A stretch of 64,000 bases of DNA from Isoetes taiwanensis (Eukaryota > Streptophyta > Lycopodiopsida > Isoetales > Isoetaceae), in the NCBI GenBank assembly GCA_021234155.1, contig JAJEKV010000026.1, forward strand, positions 17,388,468-17,452,467, written 5' to 3'. Position 1 is the first letter of the stretch; each line of letters begins with the position of its first letter. This document shows positions 11,485 to 23,499 of this stretch, piece after piece. The notes below the pieces were generated by a model that worked only from the letters and a program-made list of their open reading frames with translations, searched no databases and was not told the origin of the DNA. The translations under genes and the position numbers were made by a program.

Positions 11485-11496
11485 TGGTATCAGAGC
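11485..11496 (+). promoter_or_regulatory. Primer-binding site (initiator tRNA-Met type)
   Basis: TGGTATCAGAGC directly follows the LTR end. A 20-bp dyad (GATCTTGGT-TG-ACCAAGATC) begins four bases later. Confidence 0.85.
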
Positions 11497-12900
11497 AATG
11501 ATCTTGGTTGACCAAGATCGCCAACCGCCATCACCTTATGATAGAAAACTAACTGGCCTAGTAAAAAGTTGGGGTGCAAATCCCAATAGTGAACCTCGAA
11601 AAGTGGGAAAACTTTTTCCTCGAGTAGAGTCGTCATTTAATTAAATTAAATTAGCAAATAGGAATAATAGAGTCCAGGAATTCTAGTAAATTTGGGTGAA
11701 AAATTGTGCATGAACCCAATATTCCACCAGGAACAGGTCGAAGGATCGGCCAAATTAGACTTCCCAATGGAATATGGCGCAAATCCACAATAAATAACCC
11801 AACAACCATTGAACATTTTAGAATTTTAATACTTTTAGGGTCATTATAAATAAAGGTGGTTGTCGTAAATGACCACAACTATCACCACAAATACCCTAAT
11901 TTGGCCCATAAAACGAGTCACTGTTACGCCAAAGGACATGAATTTGGCAAAAAGAATACGAAGAGAGAAGATATTGGGGGTACTTTGAGGAGCAAACGCC
12001 TGTTTGGTGGTATTGTTGAGGGGGCTAGGAATATTATCTTGATTCATACCGAAAAGTTAAGCCCAAAGCACTGCTGGTAATATGTTTCCTTCTCGCTAAA
12101 TCATTAGCCGCTATACGAGTATCGGATCATTAGCTGCTATATGAGTATGGAAGTCTTATATTATAGGGTGGTGTGAATTGTATATTCAACGACATTTAGC
12201 ATAAGTCTTAGCGTCACAATGGCTTTTAGTATTATGTTGGCTCCTATCAAATATATAAAAATATGTTGGATTGGATAAGCAACATAAGTTCTTGTTGGGC
12301 AATTAAACATACTACAAAGATGCCATTATAATGGTAGCCTTGTTTTGTAAGTCCAACTATTCTAGGGAAAAGCAATGTCTATTTGAATAAATAAGCTTGT
12401 CAAGTTAATGTAAGTAACATGATAATATTAAATGTCAAAGATCTCTGTACTTATAATATGTTTGAGCTGTATTCTGCATATGCTAATTCCACTTTCCTAA
12501 TATTCTGAACATTGTGTCAGAATACCCTGCACTAGCTGGACACTAGTTCTTACTGATGGGAAGCATATGTGTCCGGGTCGCTACATTTATATACCGAGTT
12601 TATATGAGAATGCATTGGATTCAATCTCCGTTAACAAATTATACTTAAGCCGCAATAATTATGGTATCCTATATTTTGGGGGGTTCAAATAATGCTGAAT
12701 AAAAAAAAAGGTTAAAAAAATTATCCAAAATATCAGACGTGTGATTTGAGAACTAAAATTTCACATCATTGGCTATCTTGTGGCAGTGCATGACATTCAA
12801 ACCAATGGCAGTCTTCCAATTTTGATGTCAAAAACAAATATGTATATACAAGTGGTTGTACTATGTAGGGCCTGTATGAAGTTGAATGTATATGTTTTGA
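11497..12900. other. Non-coding stretch after the LTR
   Basis: I find no recognisable gag or pol here, only a 26-bp tandem duplication near 12104-12152 (ATCATTAGCYGCTATAYGAG). It may be the non-coding interior of the retroelement, as in LARD-type elements, or unrelated sequence. Confidence 0.4.
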
Positions 12901-12907
12901 GGATAGA

Positions 12908-14433
12908 TTTCCTCTTAGATTTCTTAAGATTCTACAAAGATTCCCTAGATTCTTAAGATTCTATGGAGATTCCTTGAGATTTTATTAAGATTCCCTTAGA
13001 TTCTCCAAGATTCTATCTAAATTCCTATACATTCTTAAAGATTTTATGACAATTTCCTTAGGTTCTCCTAGATTTCCATAGATTCTCTTAAGCTTCTCTA
13101 AGATTCACCTAGATTCCCAATGATTCCTCTAGGTTCCCCAAGATTCTATGAAGATTCTTCTAGATTATATGAAGATTCTTCTAGATTATATGAAGATTCC
13201 CTTAGATTCTCTAAGATTCCATCAAGATTCCCTTAGATTCTCAAAAAAATTAGGAAGACTCCCCTAGATTTCCAAATATTCTCTTGAGATTCTCTTAGAT
13301 TCTCCTAGATTTCCAAAGATTCTCTTACATTCTTAACGTTCTACAAAGATTCCCCTAGATTCTTCAGATTCTACGAAGATTCCCCAAGATTCCATTTAGA
13401 TTCCCATAGATTCTCAAAGATTTTATGAAGATTACTTTAGATTCTCAAAGATTCACCTGAGACTCCCTAAGATTCTCTAAAGATTCCCCTAGATTCCAAA
13501 AGAATACCCCAAGATTCCACTAGATTCTCCAAGATTCTATCAAGATTCTCCTTGATTCTTCTAGATGCTCTAAGATTCCATTAAGATTTTTCTAGGTTCT
13601 TAAATATTTTATCAAGATTCCCCTAGAGTCTGAAAGAATCGCTTGAGATTCCTATAGATTCTCTTGAGATTCCTTTAGTTCCCATAGATTCTATGAAGAT
13701 TCCCCTAGACTCCCCAAGATTCCATCAAGATTCCTCTGGGTTCCCAGAGATTTTATCAAGATTCCCTTTGATTCCCTTACATTCTCAAAGATGCTCTCTT
13801 GGGATTCCCTTAGATTCTCTAAGATTCTCATGATATTCCTTTGGGTTCCCTAAGATCCTATAAAGATTCTCCTAGATTCCCTCAACTTACCATAGATTCC
13901 TCGAAACTCGTAGATTCCAAGAAGATTCTTAGTATTCGATCACGTTGGCTGCAGCTTCGTCAAAATAGTGCCAAAGCACTACTCATTGGAAAGCTCTCGA
14001 CGAGAGGAATCCAATGGAGCGGGTCCCACCTTCATCCGACCCCTCTACTGCAAGCTACATGCCTTTGAAGGTGATTAAATAGAAAGAAGCTTCCTAGAAA
14101 GTCCATCTTAATAAATGCTTTGCCACCTCATTACCTTTTTATTAATAAGGGTGCCACCTCACCTTCCTTCTTTAAAAAAAAAAAATCAATTTAATATTAA
14201 AAGACTAATGGCTAGGATTTATGCTCACCTTTTGATCTAACGGCTGAGATCTACTACACCAAATCCACTTTTTGGCACCTTCCTCAAAGAATTCGAGGGC
14301 TAGGACTTCTCCTCTCCTTTTGATCCAACGGTCCATGGATGTGGTGCATGCCCCATGCATGCCCCCCATGGAGATCCAATGGCTACAACTTCGCCACCTC
14401 ACCACTTTTCAAATAAACGGCCTAGATTCGTTA
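12908..14433 (+). repeat. Minisatellite-bearing repeat, arm 2 (AGATTC orientation)
   Basis: About 1.03 kb of AGATTC-based units, spaced 10-11 bp, is followed by a unique tail (about 13935-14433) holding GATCTAACGG and GATCCAACGG words and ending CGGCCTAGATTCGTT. It is inverted relative to arm 1 and nearly identical to 18852-20376. Weaker AGATTC units continue to about 14580. Confidence 0.9.
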
Positions 14434-15440
14434 TTTCCCCTTAGGATTCTTTAAGATTTTTTTGAGATTGTGAGAGATTATCCCAAGTTTGCTCTAGATT
14501 CCCTAAGATTCTATGTAGACTTCATCTAGTTCTTTAAGATTGTATCAAGATTGTCTTAGCTTCTGAAAGGCTTTCTTAGCACGTCCTACGGTGCTTGTTC
14601 CAATTGTAGCATGTTCCTACGGTACAACGGTTTTTTTTTTAGCATATTTTGACGGTTGAAGTTCTTGTTGGTATGTATTCTAGGATTTCTCTTAGATTCT
14701 TCAAGACTATGTGGGAATTGTCTTACATTCTCCAAGATATTATGAAAAATCTATTACATACATGTAGATTTTATGAGATGGTTAGTGCATGTTACAGTTT
14801 CAGCATGTTCCTCTATTGGTGTGCATCTTAAGATTCCCTTTGTTTTCAAAGATTATTCTAGGATTCTTTTAAATTGCTCTACAGAAGCACTTAGCACACC
14901 CATGGTATATGCACTGATTTTAGTACGTTCCTATGATGCAAGTTTGTGTTGATGCAACAGTTTCAGTTTTTTACTTTTTTCCCCTCTATCTAATGCCTAA
15001 TTATGTTGCATTCTTATGTTTGAGAAGTATGGGGAACTTTCTATACTATTATGAGGCCCAAAAATTGTAAGGTCAAATGAGGAGACTATTATATAGTGGA
15101 GAGTTTCTTGGCAAACTTTCTTATTGTTGCAGAGTAGTCCTACATCATCTTTAGTTTTAGTTTAATGCACGCATCCATGATATTGCACTTGGTCGTCTTT
15201 TGTATGCTTAGATCTTAGTAGTTGTAGAGCCCTCCCTTCACAGTCTAGAATACATGTAGAAGTTTCATTGCAAAATTTATTGTAGAAGTTTCTTGCAATA
15301 TCTCAAAATTGATCGGGTAATTTAATAAATGTTTAAATGATTACTTGGCATCATAGCACAATGTCTTGACTGGCTTGATAAATGATGGGTTTTCAATCTA
15401 ACAATGCAAAAGGAAAAGGCCTAATGTGTTTACTTGTTCT
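14434..15440. other. Decayed AGATTC units and unrecognised sequence
   Basis: A motif TTAGCACGTCCTACGGTGC near 14576 recurs at about 18024 and 18688, with a decayed form near 14887, marking a second dispersed repeat. No gene is supported. Confidence 0.5.
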
Positions 15441-16180
15441 GGTGCTAAATTGCATAAAAAGCTCACAAAGAGAAAAGCATGCATTGGAGAACCTGATTTG
15501 TAGGTTCTCATTTTGAGACTTGCATGAGAGCTTTTCCTAAATAAGTCCTAAGTTTTTGAAGAATATGGTTCTGCATCATCCAACTACTTGACTTGCCATG
15601 CCATGCAACCACGCCCAAATGCAAAATGTCCCAAATTGTGTAATGTGTATTGTTGCTTCAAAAAATTGAGAAATCATGTTTTCTCTATCAAGGGGCAATA
15701 ATGGCAGCAAAAAGGAAAGCTCTAGTGCTAAATTGCAATAAAATCCTACAAAGAGAAAGAAAATGCATTGGATTTTCTCTATCAAGGGCAACAATGGCAG
15801 CAAAAAGGAAAGCTCTAGTGCTAAATTGCAATAAAATCCTACAAAGAGAAAGAAAATGCATTGGATTTTCTCTATCAAGGGGCAACAATGGCAGCAAAAA
15901 GGAAAGCTCTAGTGCTAAATTGCAATAAAATCCTACAAAGAGAAAGAAAATGCATTGGAAATCCCAATTTGTAGATTTAAGTTTTCATTTTGAAACACAT
16001 TGGTTCTTGCAACAAAAGCCATAGCGAGAGAGAGCACGCATTGGAAAACGCAATTTGTACATTTTCATTATGAGACTTGCATAGGAGCTTTTTCTCAATA
16101 AATCCTAAATTCCTGAAGGACATGGCTCCTTGCATCACCCAGCTACCTGACCTGTCATGCAACCGTGCACAATGCACTAC
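15440..16180. repeat. 93-bp tandem triplication inside a direct repeat
   Basis: Units begin TTTTCTCTATCAAGG at 15679, 15773 and 15866 (period 94 then 93 bp). Flanking parts, 15440-15620 and 16027-16175, are themselves diverged direct copies (TTTGTAGGTTCTCATTTTGAG against TTTGTACATTTTCATTATGA, and so on). Because the period is near a multiple of three, open frames of up to 100 codons run on both strands through the array; I treat them as by-products. Confidence 0.8.
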
Positions 16181-16488
16181 ACAAAAAAAAGGGTCCCATT
16201 TGTGAATCATCTATATAGTAATAGGCTGCCTGTAAGACTAAAACTACATGTAACAGAGTTGCATATGTCTAAAATGCTCAAGGCTCTTCTGCCCATCACC
16301 TGTTTGGATATATCCTCCAATCAACATGGACCATGAGTGCATATTCCGTACTTGCTATGTATGTCAAATCATTGTATTAGACAACAACATGTTTGCTCTT
16401 GAGGGAGGCAAATAATACCAGAAAGGCAGCCAGACAGCCAGAAATATTTTACCTTCATCCCTATCTTCTGAAGCTCTGCCATATAGGT

Positions 16489-16616
16489 TTAAGATTCTGA
16501 AGTTTTCTGAAGCTCTGCCCTGAGTTGCTGAGAGAAATCATCACCGACATCATCATCATCCCAATCATCTTTCCATTGCTGCATTGCCTCTTTATCTTCC
16601 TCAGTATCGTTCCATT
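16489..16616 (-). pseudogene. DSS1: DSS1/SEM1 C-terminal exon (proteasome lid / BRCA2-binding protein), isolated
   Basis: The minus-strand exon follows a good acceptor (TTTCCTGTAG) and encodes [20 protein letters not shown] and a short [10 protein letters not shown] end before TAA. The [22 protein letters not shown] pattern is diagnostic of DSS1/SEM1, a roughly 70-residue acidic protein of the 26S proteasome lid that also binds BRCA2 and TREX-2. The N-terminal acidic exon is not found in the following kilobase. A fitting donor exists at 16737 (CAG|GTAAGT, 121-bp intron), but the exon it would join has an in-frame TGA. I therefore call it a captured or decayed fragment, though a distant first exon is not excluded. 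Confidence 0.7.
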
Positions 16617-17440
16617 CTACAGGAAACCAACCTAATTAATATGGGCAAGAAGTAGATAGAGATGTAGACTTTTCTGCGTTTCAGTTAGAACAGGCTTTAA
16701 AACGAAGAAAAGTTGAACAGAGAAGATGTAGACTTACCTGCATTTCAGTTGAAAGATTTCGTGCAGGCGATTGTAACGCTTTTTTGGCAAAAATGTGGCA
16801 TGAAGCCAAGCAGACAAGGAAACCAGGCGTCTGCCAGTATATAGATTGGAGAATGGCCAAGCAGGAAGAGAAAACAGGGAAAACCAGTGATCATATTCTC
16901 GCTAAGAATCTGAAAAAGACAAAAGAAACAAATGGCGCTTAGGAAATCACCCAAGAATATAACCCAAAGGCACAGAAACCCCTGTTATGGTACCAAGATC
17001 ATGCTTAACCTAATAAGAGGATTTTTACCCTTAAAGCAAAAGACGAACTTCTGCCAGAACGGCCATGCTCCATGCCTGTGCTAACTAGAGCAAAACCTAT
17101 GATGGATCTCGGTGCATAAATGGCATCGGATTTGTGCAAAACTCGCACCTGGAGCTCGTGTCCAAGGAAAGCAAAGAGTCCAAACAAAATTAAAATCTTG
17201 CCAAATCAAAGATCGGCAACCCTATAACAAAATCGTGGATTGGATTCGCTCATCTAAACTCTTTGGGGATAAGAACGGTGATGAGGTGCATATTGCTCAA
17301 AAAATACCGCAATTAAAACAAGGCTTTTCTTATATCCGAGATGGGCCAACGACCGAAGTTTGATAGGCTTCAGAAGAGCAAAGGCGTAAACGAACCATAA
17401 ACTTCCCGTGGTTCAGCATGGTATGGCACATGCTGGCGTT
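16617..17440. other. Unrecognised sequence upstream of the DSS1 exon
   Basis: A 30-bp motif (AGATGTAGACTT...TTTCAGTT) is duplicated at about 16659 and 16724. No other coding signal is recognised. Confidence 0.4.
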
Positions 17441-17448
17441 CTCAACAG

Positions 17449-17710
17449 TACTGCCAGACCGCCAAACCCATCTGCAAGTAAAAAAGAATAAATCACAAAG
17501 AATGGCCATTAACAGAGCCGAAGATCCAAAATTGAAAACATAGGCGCAATTAGAGCAGAGCCGAAGATCCAAAATATATAGGCGCTCCAAAATATATACT
17601 GCCAGACCGCCAAATCACAAAGAATGGCCATCAACAGAGCCGAAGATGCAAAATTGAAAATATAGGCGCAATTAGAGCAGAGCCGAAGATCCAAAATATA
17701 GGCGCTCCCA
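17449..17710. repeat. Tandem duplication of about 110-140 bp
   Basis: 17449-17587 and 17599-17708 share ACTGCCAGACCGCCAAA, CAGAGCCGAAGATCCAAAAT and TATAGGCGCTCC. The second copy lacks about 27 bp present in the first. Confidence 0.8.
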
Positions 17711-17949
17711 GACAGAACCATCACGCGAAATTGGATTTGGCGCCACACCATAGGTTTTATTAAATAGGGCAACTTGGAATGTTCTACAACTTTCTAGCAA
17801 TGTTCTAGAATTTCAACCACATTCTAACACATTCTAGAAGCCACCATAGGACCGCCAAGAACCTTCTGGAAGCCACCAAATCCGACGGCCCAGATCGCAT
17901 GGGAGCGAACGGACGGCCGGGATCTGGCGGTATAGATATAAAAGAAGGT

Positions 17950-18850
17950 TCTAGAAGCCACTCCTAATAATTACATATATATTTAGATAGATAGATAGAT
18001 AGATATTTAGATATACAAGAAAATTAGCACGTCCTACGGTGCATGTTCCAATGGTGCAAGTTCCAATTTTAGCATGTTCCTACGATGCAAGTTGACATTC
18101 TCTTGGATTTGATATTATGAAGATTGTCGTAGATTCCCCGTTAATTCTATGATATTCCTCGCTTAGATTATATGAGGATTCCCTTGGTCCTCCATGAATC
18201 CATTAGATTTTATGAGAATTCCTTGGATTCTCTTAAATTTTGTGAGATACCCTTTGATCCTATCAAGTTTGCCCTAGATTCTCCTAGGTTTTATTACATT
18301 TCATGTAATTCCCCTTAAAATCTATGAGATTCCTGTAAATACCCTTACATTTGCTTACATTTTATGAGATTCCCTTAGATTCTGTTATATTTCATGCAAA
18401 TTCTTCGAGATTCTATGTACATTCCTTTAGATTTTATGAAGATTCTTATAGATTGCATCAAGCTTCCTTCAGATACCTTTAGATTTTATGATATTCTATG
18501 ATGTTGTGAAGATTCCCTTAGATTTCCCTCAAGTTCCATGAGATTGCTCTAGATTCCGCTATATTTTTTTGGATTTTATGACATTCCCTTAGAGTTCCTT
18601 AGATTCTATGAGTTTCTCTTAGATCCTATCAAGATTCTCCTAGATTTCCATGACATTATTAAGATTCCCTTAGAATCCCCTCGAAAATTAGCACGTCCTA
18701 CGATATATGTTTCTACGGATCCCTTAAATTCTATGACATTCCTGTAGATTCCTGTAGATTCATTCAGTTCTCTAAGATTCCATTAGATTTTGTGAGAAGT
18801 CCTTAGATCCTCTTAGATTTTGTGAGATTCTCTTATAATGTTCCTCTTAG
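17950..18850. repeat. GATA microsatellite and diverged AGATTC units
   Basis: An ATAG run at about 17984-18010 precedes loosely spaced AGATTC/AGATTT units that lead into the third arm. The TTAGCACGTCCTACG motif occurs at about 18024 and 18688. Confidence 0.6.
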
Positions 18851-18851
18851 A

Positions 18852-20376
18852 TTTCCTCTTAGATTTCTTAAGATTCTACAAAGATTCCCTAGATTCTTAA
18901 GATTCTATGGAGATTCCTTGAGATTTTATTAAGATTCCCTTAGATTCTCCAAGATTCTATCTAAATTCCTATACATTCTTAAAGATTTTATGACAATTTC
19001 CTTAGGTTCTCCTAGATTTCCATAGATTCTCTTAAGCTTCTCTAAGATTCACCTAGATTCCCAATGATTCCTCTAGGTTCCCCAAGATTCTATGAAGATT
19101 CTTCTAGATTATATGAAGATTCTTCTAGATTATATGAAGATTCCCTTAGATTCTCTAAGATTCCATCAAGATTCCCTTAGATTCTCAAAAAAATTAGGAA
19201 AACTCCCCTAGATTTCCAAATATTCTCTTGAGATTCTCTTAGATTCTCCTAGATTTCCAAAGATTCTCTTACATTCTTAACGTTCTACAAAGATTCCCCT
19301 AGATTCTTCAGATTCTACGAAGATTCCCCAAGATTCCATTTAGATTCCCATAGATTCTCAAAGATTTTATGAAGATTACTTTAGATTCTCAAATATTCAC
19401 CTGAGACTCCCTAAGATTCTCTAAAGATTCCCCTAGATTCCAAAAGAATACCCCAAGATTCCACTAGATTCTCCAAGATTCTATCAAGATTCTCCTTGAT
19501 TCTTCTAGATGCTCTAAGATTCCATTAAGATTTTTCTAGGTTCTTAAATATTTTATCAAGATTCCCCTAGAGTCTGAAAGAATCGCTTGAGATTCCTATA
19601 GATTCTCTTGAGATTCCTTTAGTTCCCATAGATTCTATGAAGATTCCCCTAGACTCCCCAAGATTCCATCAAGATTCCTCTGGGTTCCCAGAGATTTTAT
19701 CAAGATTCCCTTTGATTCCCTTACATTCTCAAAGATGCTCTCTTGGGATTCCCTTAGATTCTCTAAGATTCTCATGATATTCCTTTGGGTTCCCTAAGAT
19801 CTTATAAAGATTCTCCTAGATTCCCTCAACTTACCATAGATTCCTCGAAACTCGTAGATTCCAAGAAGATTCTTAGTATTCGATCACGTTATTTGCGACC
19901 GTCAAAATAGTGCCAAAGCACTACTCATTGGAAAGCTCTCGACGAGAGGAATCCAATGGAGCGGGTCCCACCTTCATCCGACCCCTCTACTGCAAGCTAC
20001 ATGCCTTTGAAGGTGATTAAATAGAAAGAAGCTTCCTAGAAAGTCCATCTTAATAAATGCTTTGCCACCTCATTACCTTTTTATTAATAAGGGTGCCACC
20101 TCACCTTCCTTCTTTAAAAAAAAAAAAATCAATTTAATATTAAAAGACTAATGGCTAGGATTTATGCTCACCTTTTGATCTAACGGCTGAGATCTACTAC
20201 ACCAAATCCACTTTTTGGCACCTTCCTCAAAGAATTCGAGGGCTAGGACTTCTCCTCTCCTTTTGATCCAACGGTCCATGGATGTGGTGCATGCCCCATG
20301 CATGCCCCCCATGGAGATCCAATGGCTACAACTTCGCCACCTCACCACTTTTCAAATAAACGGCCTAGATTCGTTT
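18852..20376 (+). repeat. Minisatellite-bearing repeat, arm 3 (near-identical to arm 2)
   Basis: It aligns with 12908-14433 at an offset of 5943-5944 bp over about 1.5 kb with very few differences (one cluster near 19889: ATTTGCGACCGTC against TTGGCTGCAGCTTCGTC). The right edge ends at the same CCTAGATTCGTT, after which the sequences diverge. Confidence 0.9.
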
Positions 20377-20499
20377 GAGTATATAGACAATCTATATGAT
20401 GGGGGTACATCCAAGTAATTTTATATATATTATGATATGATATATATATCAGCCATCTTTAGGTGTGTCAAGTTTCTTTAAATTAAGACAAGTTTCACA

Positions 20500-20925
20500 A
20501 TGCTTCTAAATTTCATAGTTGACATGTATTATCTGACTACCATGATCATTAATATTCTTGAAAAAGAGACACCGATCTTGAAATATAGCCTAGCTATGTT
20601 TGATCCAACAAAGTGTCCAGAAGAATCTATAGTGGCCCTAGGTAAAAAAGATATGCCTACCACTGGTAAGACAAGAGGACATGATTATGAGAATAGATGG
20701 CCAAACAGGAAAAGACCGTACTGCAAATGCCCACACCCTATGAAGACATGCACATATATTGGTGTTATATGGTTTGATCATGTGCTGTGGTATATTATGA
20801 ATAATCTTGAAAAGTTCTTTAAGGGTGAATCTGTTATATCTAGATGGAGCCTATTCATAAACTGGACCAGTAATCCGGCCATAGAAAGTGTAATCCACAG
20901 AAGTCAAAGGCAGTTTTCGGATTGA
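20500..20925 (+). CDS. Hypothetical protein, 141 residues
   Basis: This open frame has an ATG and does not obviously derive from a repeat. The product has an N-terminal hydrophobic stretch, a basic middle with several cysteines (KRPYCKCPHPMKTC) and no motif I know. There is no homologous frame elsewhere in the window and no neighbouring gene to lend context. It could be chance, or an exon of an unknown gene. Confidence 0.2.
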   Translation: MLLNFIVDMYYLTTMIINILEKETPILKYSLAMFDPTKCPEESIVALGKKDMPTTGKTRGHDYENRWPNRKRPYCKCPHPMKTCTYIGVIWFDHVLWYIMNNLEKFFKGESVISRWSLFINWTSNPAIESVIHRSQRQFSD

Positions 20926-21206
20926 AGCTTTCTCAGCTTAGCTGGCAACTTTTCCTGCATCTGCCAGCCATCTGTCGGGCAACATTGCCCGCCATAAAAA
21001 ATCCTTTTAACTGATTGCACCCCAGGAATTTCCATCCTGCAGTGGAATCCCAACAGCGGCGTCAGTAGCTTACTTGTTTGCCCTGGATTCGACCTCACAA
21101 CAGGTGCGGGCCTCTAGTAGTAAGAGGGCCCGTGTTTCTTTGGCACTTCGGCAGTTGCGTCCTGATGTTGTTTGCATTCAGGAGCATAACTGTCTGTCAC
21201 AGGGGT

Positions 21207-21345
21207 GATATGTCTAGTCTCATGAATATGGTTGGTAGGCAATTTGCCTCTATTGCTGGCCCAGTGCCGGCCCAGTGATATATCTAGTCTCATGAATATA
21301 GTTGGTAGGCAGTTTGCCTCTATTGCTGGCCAGTGCCGGCCCAGT
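21207..21345. repeat. Tandem duplication, unit about 70 bp
   Basis: Two units share TCTAGTCTCATGAATAT, TTGGTAGGCA, TTTGCCTCTATTGCTGG and CCGGCCCAGT. The rest of 20926-21850 shows no recognised gene. Confidence 0.8.
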
Positions 21346-21870
21346 GGAATCCGGGCCTTGCGTTGGGTGGTTTTGTGTGGTGGAGCTTGAGCTGGTTTTG
21401 TGTGGTCACAGAAATCAGGCATTTAACATTTGTTGCAAGATCATTTTCTTGCCTGACTTTTGAACAGAATGATCAAGAGCATCACGTTCCGCAATTTCTT
21501 CAGAAGCAACAATAAAAATGCAAGTTGGACTTCACATTCAACTTGAAGTACTAATACAGCTAGGCTGCAAACTGGAACACTGCAGAGAATGGGGCCAAGA
21601 TCGCTACGAATGGACGGTCAGATGAGTGCCTTGGTGACACTCATTTGACACTCATTATGACGTTATATGAAGCAGGATTATATATGTTTAGATTTAGATA
21701 GTTTTTCACATCCAATTCTAAGATGGCAGAACGCTCCGCATATATTCTCCTCTGTATTCTTCTTGCTTACAAAAGCCTGCTTCCAATTGGAGCCGATTCA
21801 GCGTAAAACTCTACTCGGTCACGCTGATAATATTTTCAATGCAAATCTAAACTAACTTGGTATTGATAAT

Positions 21871-22851
21871 CAGGGGACACCACTTCGTATTGATTCATGG
21901 AGCTAGTCATGGAGCATGGTGCTGGTATAAAACTCACACTCTGTTAATAAATAGTGGGCAGAGAGTGAGCAGCTTGGATTTAAAATCAGCTGGAATCAAT
22001 GGCTATGATCCCAATCTCATCAAATCATTTGTGGAATACACACAGCCTCTTGTGGATTTTATGGAAAGCATTCCAGACTCCGAAAAGGCACGGCGGATCC
22101 TTTTATGCTAATTTTTTCTAATCTAGTGCTAAACCAGAATGGATATGTCAATTTGATACAGGTAGTGCTTGTGGGTCACAGTTTTGGAGGACTAAGTTTG
22201 GCATATATGGTAGAGCTATTTCCGACTAAAATCCTGGCATGTGTATACGTTGCTGCAGTGGGCACTCCAAACGGACTTCCTCTACAAGATCTTACAGAGG
22301 TGCGTCGTGATTAATTGATTAAGCTCTCCTTGCCAATATTTAATTCTAATTTTCTGTGCATTTTAGCTGATCAGTGGATTACCCACAGATTCAATTACCC
22401 TAATTTACGCAAATCGAACATCAGACCGACCAACGAGCGCTGAACTCAGCAATATAAGCCAATTCTTCTACAATACCAGTCCGCCTGAGGTAAAAAATAT
22501 TTCCCCCTTTTTCCTGCACTTTTTAAGATAAGATTATAAACAAAAAATAGTGATTTGCAGGATGTCGTATTGGCTGCTTCACTTGTGAAAGCATTTCCCT
22601 ACGAAGCAATGGTCAATGCTCAATTTAACATTACAGCAAACCGCTTTGGAAGCATTCCCAGATTTTACATTAGAACCCTTGATGATAATTCTTTAGGTCA
22701 TGCGTTGCAGACTTATTTTATAAGTCGGTTGAAGCCGCAGCTTGTGCTGAGTATACAGTCTGATCACAGCCCATTTTTCTCAGCTTCTTTGCACCTTCAC
22801 AAATTACTTCTCCAGATTCTCCAAATTATTTCTACCAAAAAAGACGGGTAG
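21871..22851 (+). CDS. Methylesterase / hydroxynitrile-lyase-like alpha/beta hydrolase, four visible exons
   Basis: Exons about 21875-22087, 22162-22299, 22367-22489 and 22561-22851 join in frame to about 255 codons, close to the usual 260 of plant methylesterases (SABP2/MES), which hydrolyse methyl esters of hormones such as salicylate and jasmonate. HFVLIHGASHGAWCWYK is the oxyanion-hole region. GHSFGG carries the nucleophile serine. SDHSPFF carries the histidine, and an LDD in the last exon is a candidate for the aspartate. Introns 2 and 3 are GT-AG. Intron 1 would be GC-AG (AAAAG|GCACGG ... ACAG). No ATG precedes exon 1 in frame: a stop lies at 21848, so the start is in an unseen exon or lost. 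Exact substrate cannot be told. Confidence 0.75.
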
Positions 22852-23499
22852 AAAAAGACGCTGCTGGGGAGCTATAGATCATAAGCAATAAGCAGATGAC
22901 TTTCTCATTTTAGTTTTTTAGTTTGGAAGACTTATTTCCTGATTTCTTGCTATAACATATTCCTAATACAGGCGACATGCCTAAAATGGGAGGGCTTGCA
23001 ATATTCCTAATAATATCAATCAATCAAGGAAAAAACATTTATAATTAAGCATGTTCGTTTAAGAACTTATATGATGCCGAATAAAAGGGACCATCAAATT
23101 TTAGCCCTTTTCAAGATGTTTTTGGGTTGCCCCTAGGGGGCAAACCCTTGTTTATGTGGGTTTTTGGCATATCCTAGGTATATGCTAGAATATCCCTAGG
23201 ATATGCTGGTGACTGCTCCAAACCTCCTATTTCCTGTAAACTCTCGGTCAGCTGCTTTACGTCGCTCATGTTTGAAACCGCCTAATCGGAAGATAGACAG
23301 AGCATCGGGCTATATGGCGACCCCCCACAGGCGAAGCCCTTCAAGTCCGGCAGCAGCAGAGGCCCACAAACACAAAGACATTGCACCAAAGCGGGCAAAG
23401 AAAACCAAGAAATTTTTTGCCTCCCTGAAGTCTATTATGCACCGATGCCATTTTATTCTTAGGACTCTGGCTTCTACTGGATGAAGGCCTAATTAAAAA
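22852..23499. other. Intergenic
   Basis: A 93-codon open frame at 23203-23484 has a basic, lysine-rich product with no motif I recognise. Nothing else is seen. Confidence 0.3.

Noticed and set aside
11275..12080. Short frames after and within the Gypsy LTR
   Set aside because: Frames occur on both strands, under 80 codons, with no gag or pol motif.
13841..14454. Open frames in the minisatellite tails (also 20148-20418)
   Set aside because: Present on both strands of a repeat copy with no coding signature. The left diverged copy does not preserve them.
15576..15928. Open frames of 92-100 codons on both strands
   Set aside because: They arise from the 93-bp tandem repeat, whose period keeps frames open. 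The products are duplicated peptides with no motif.
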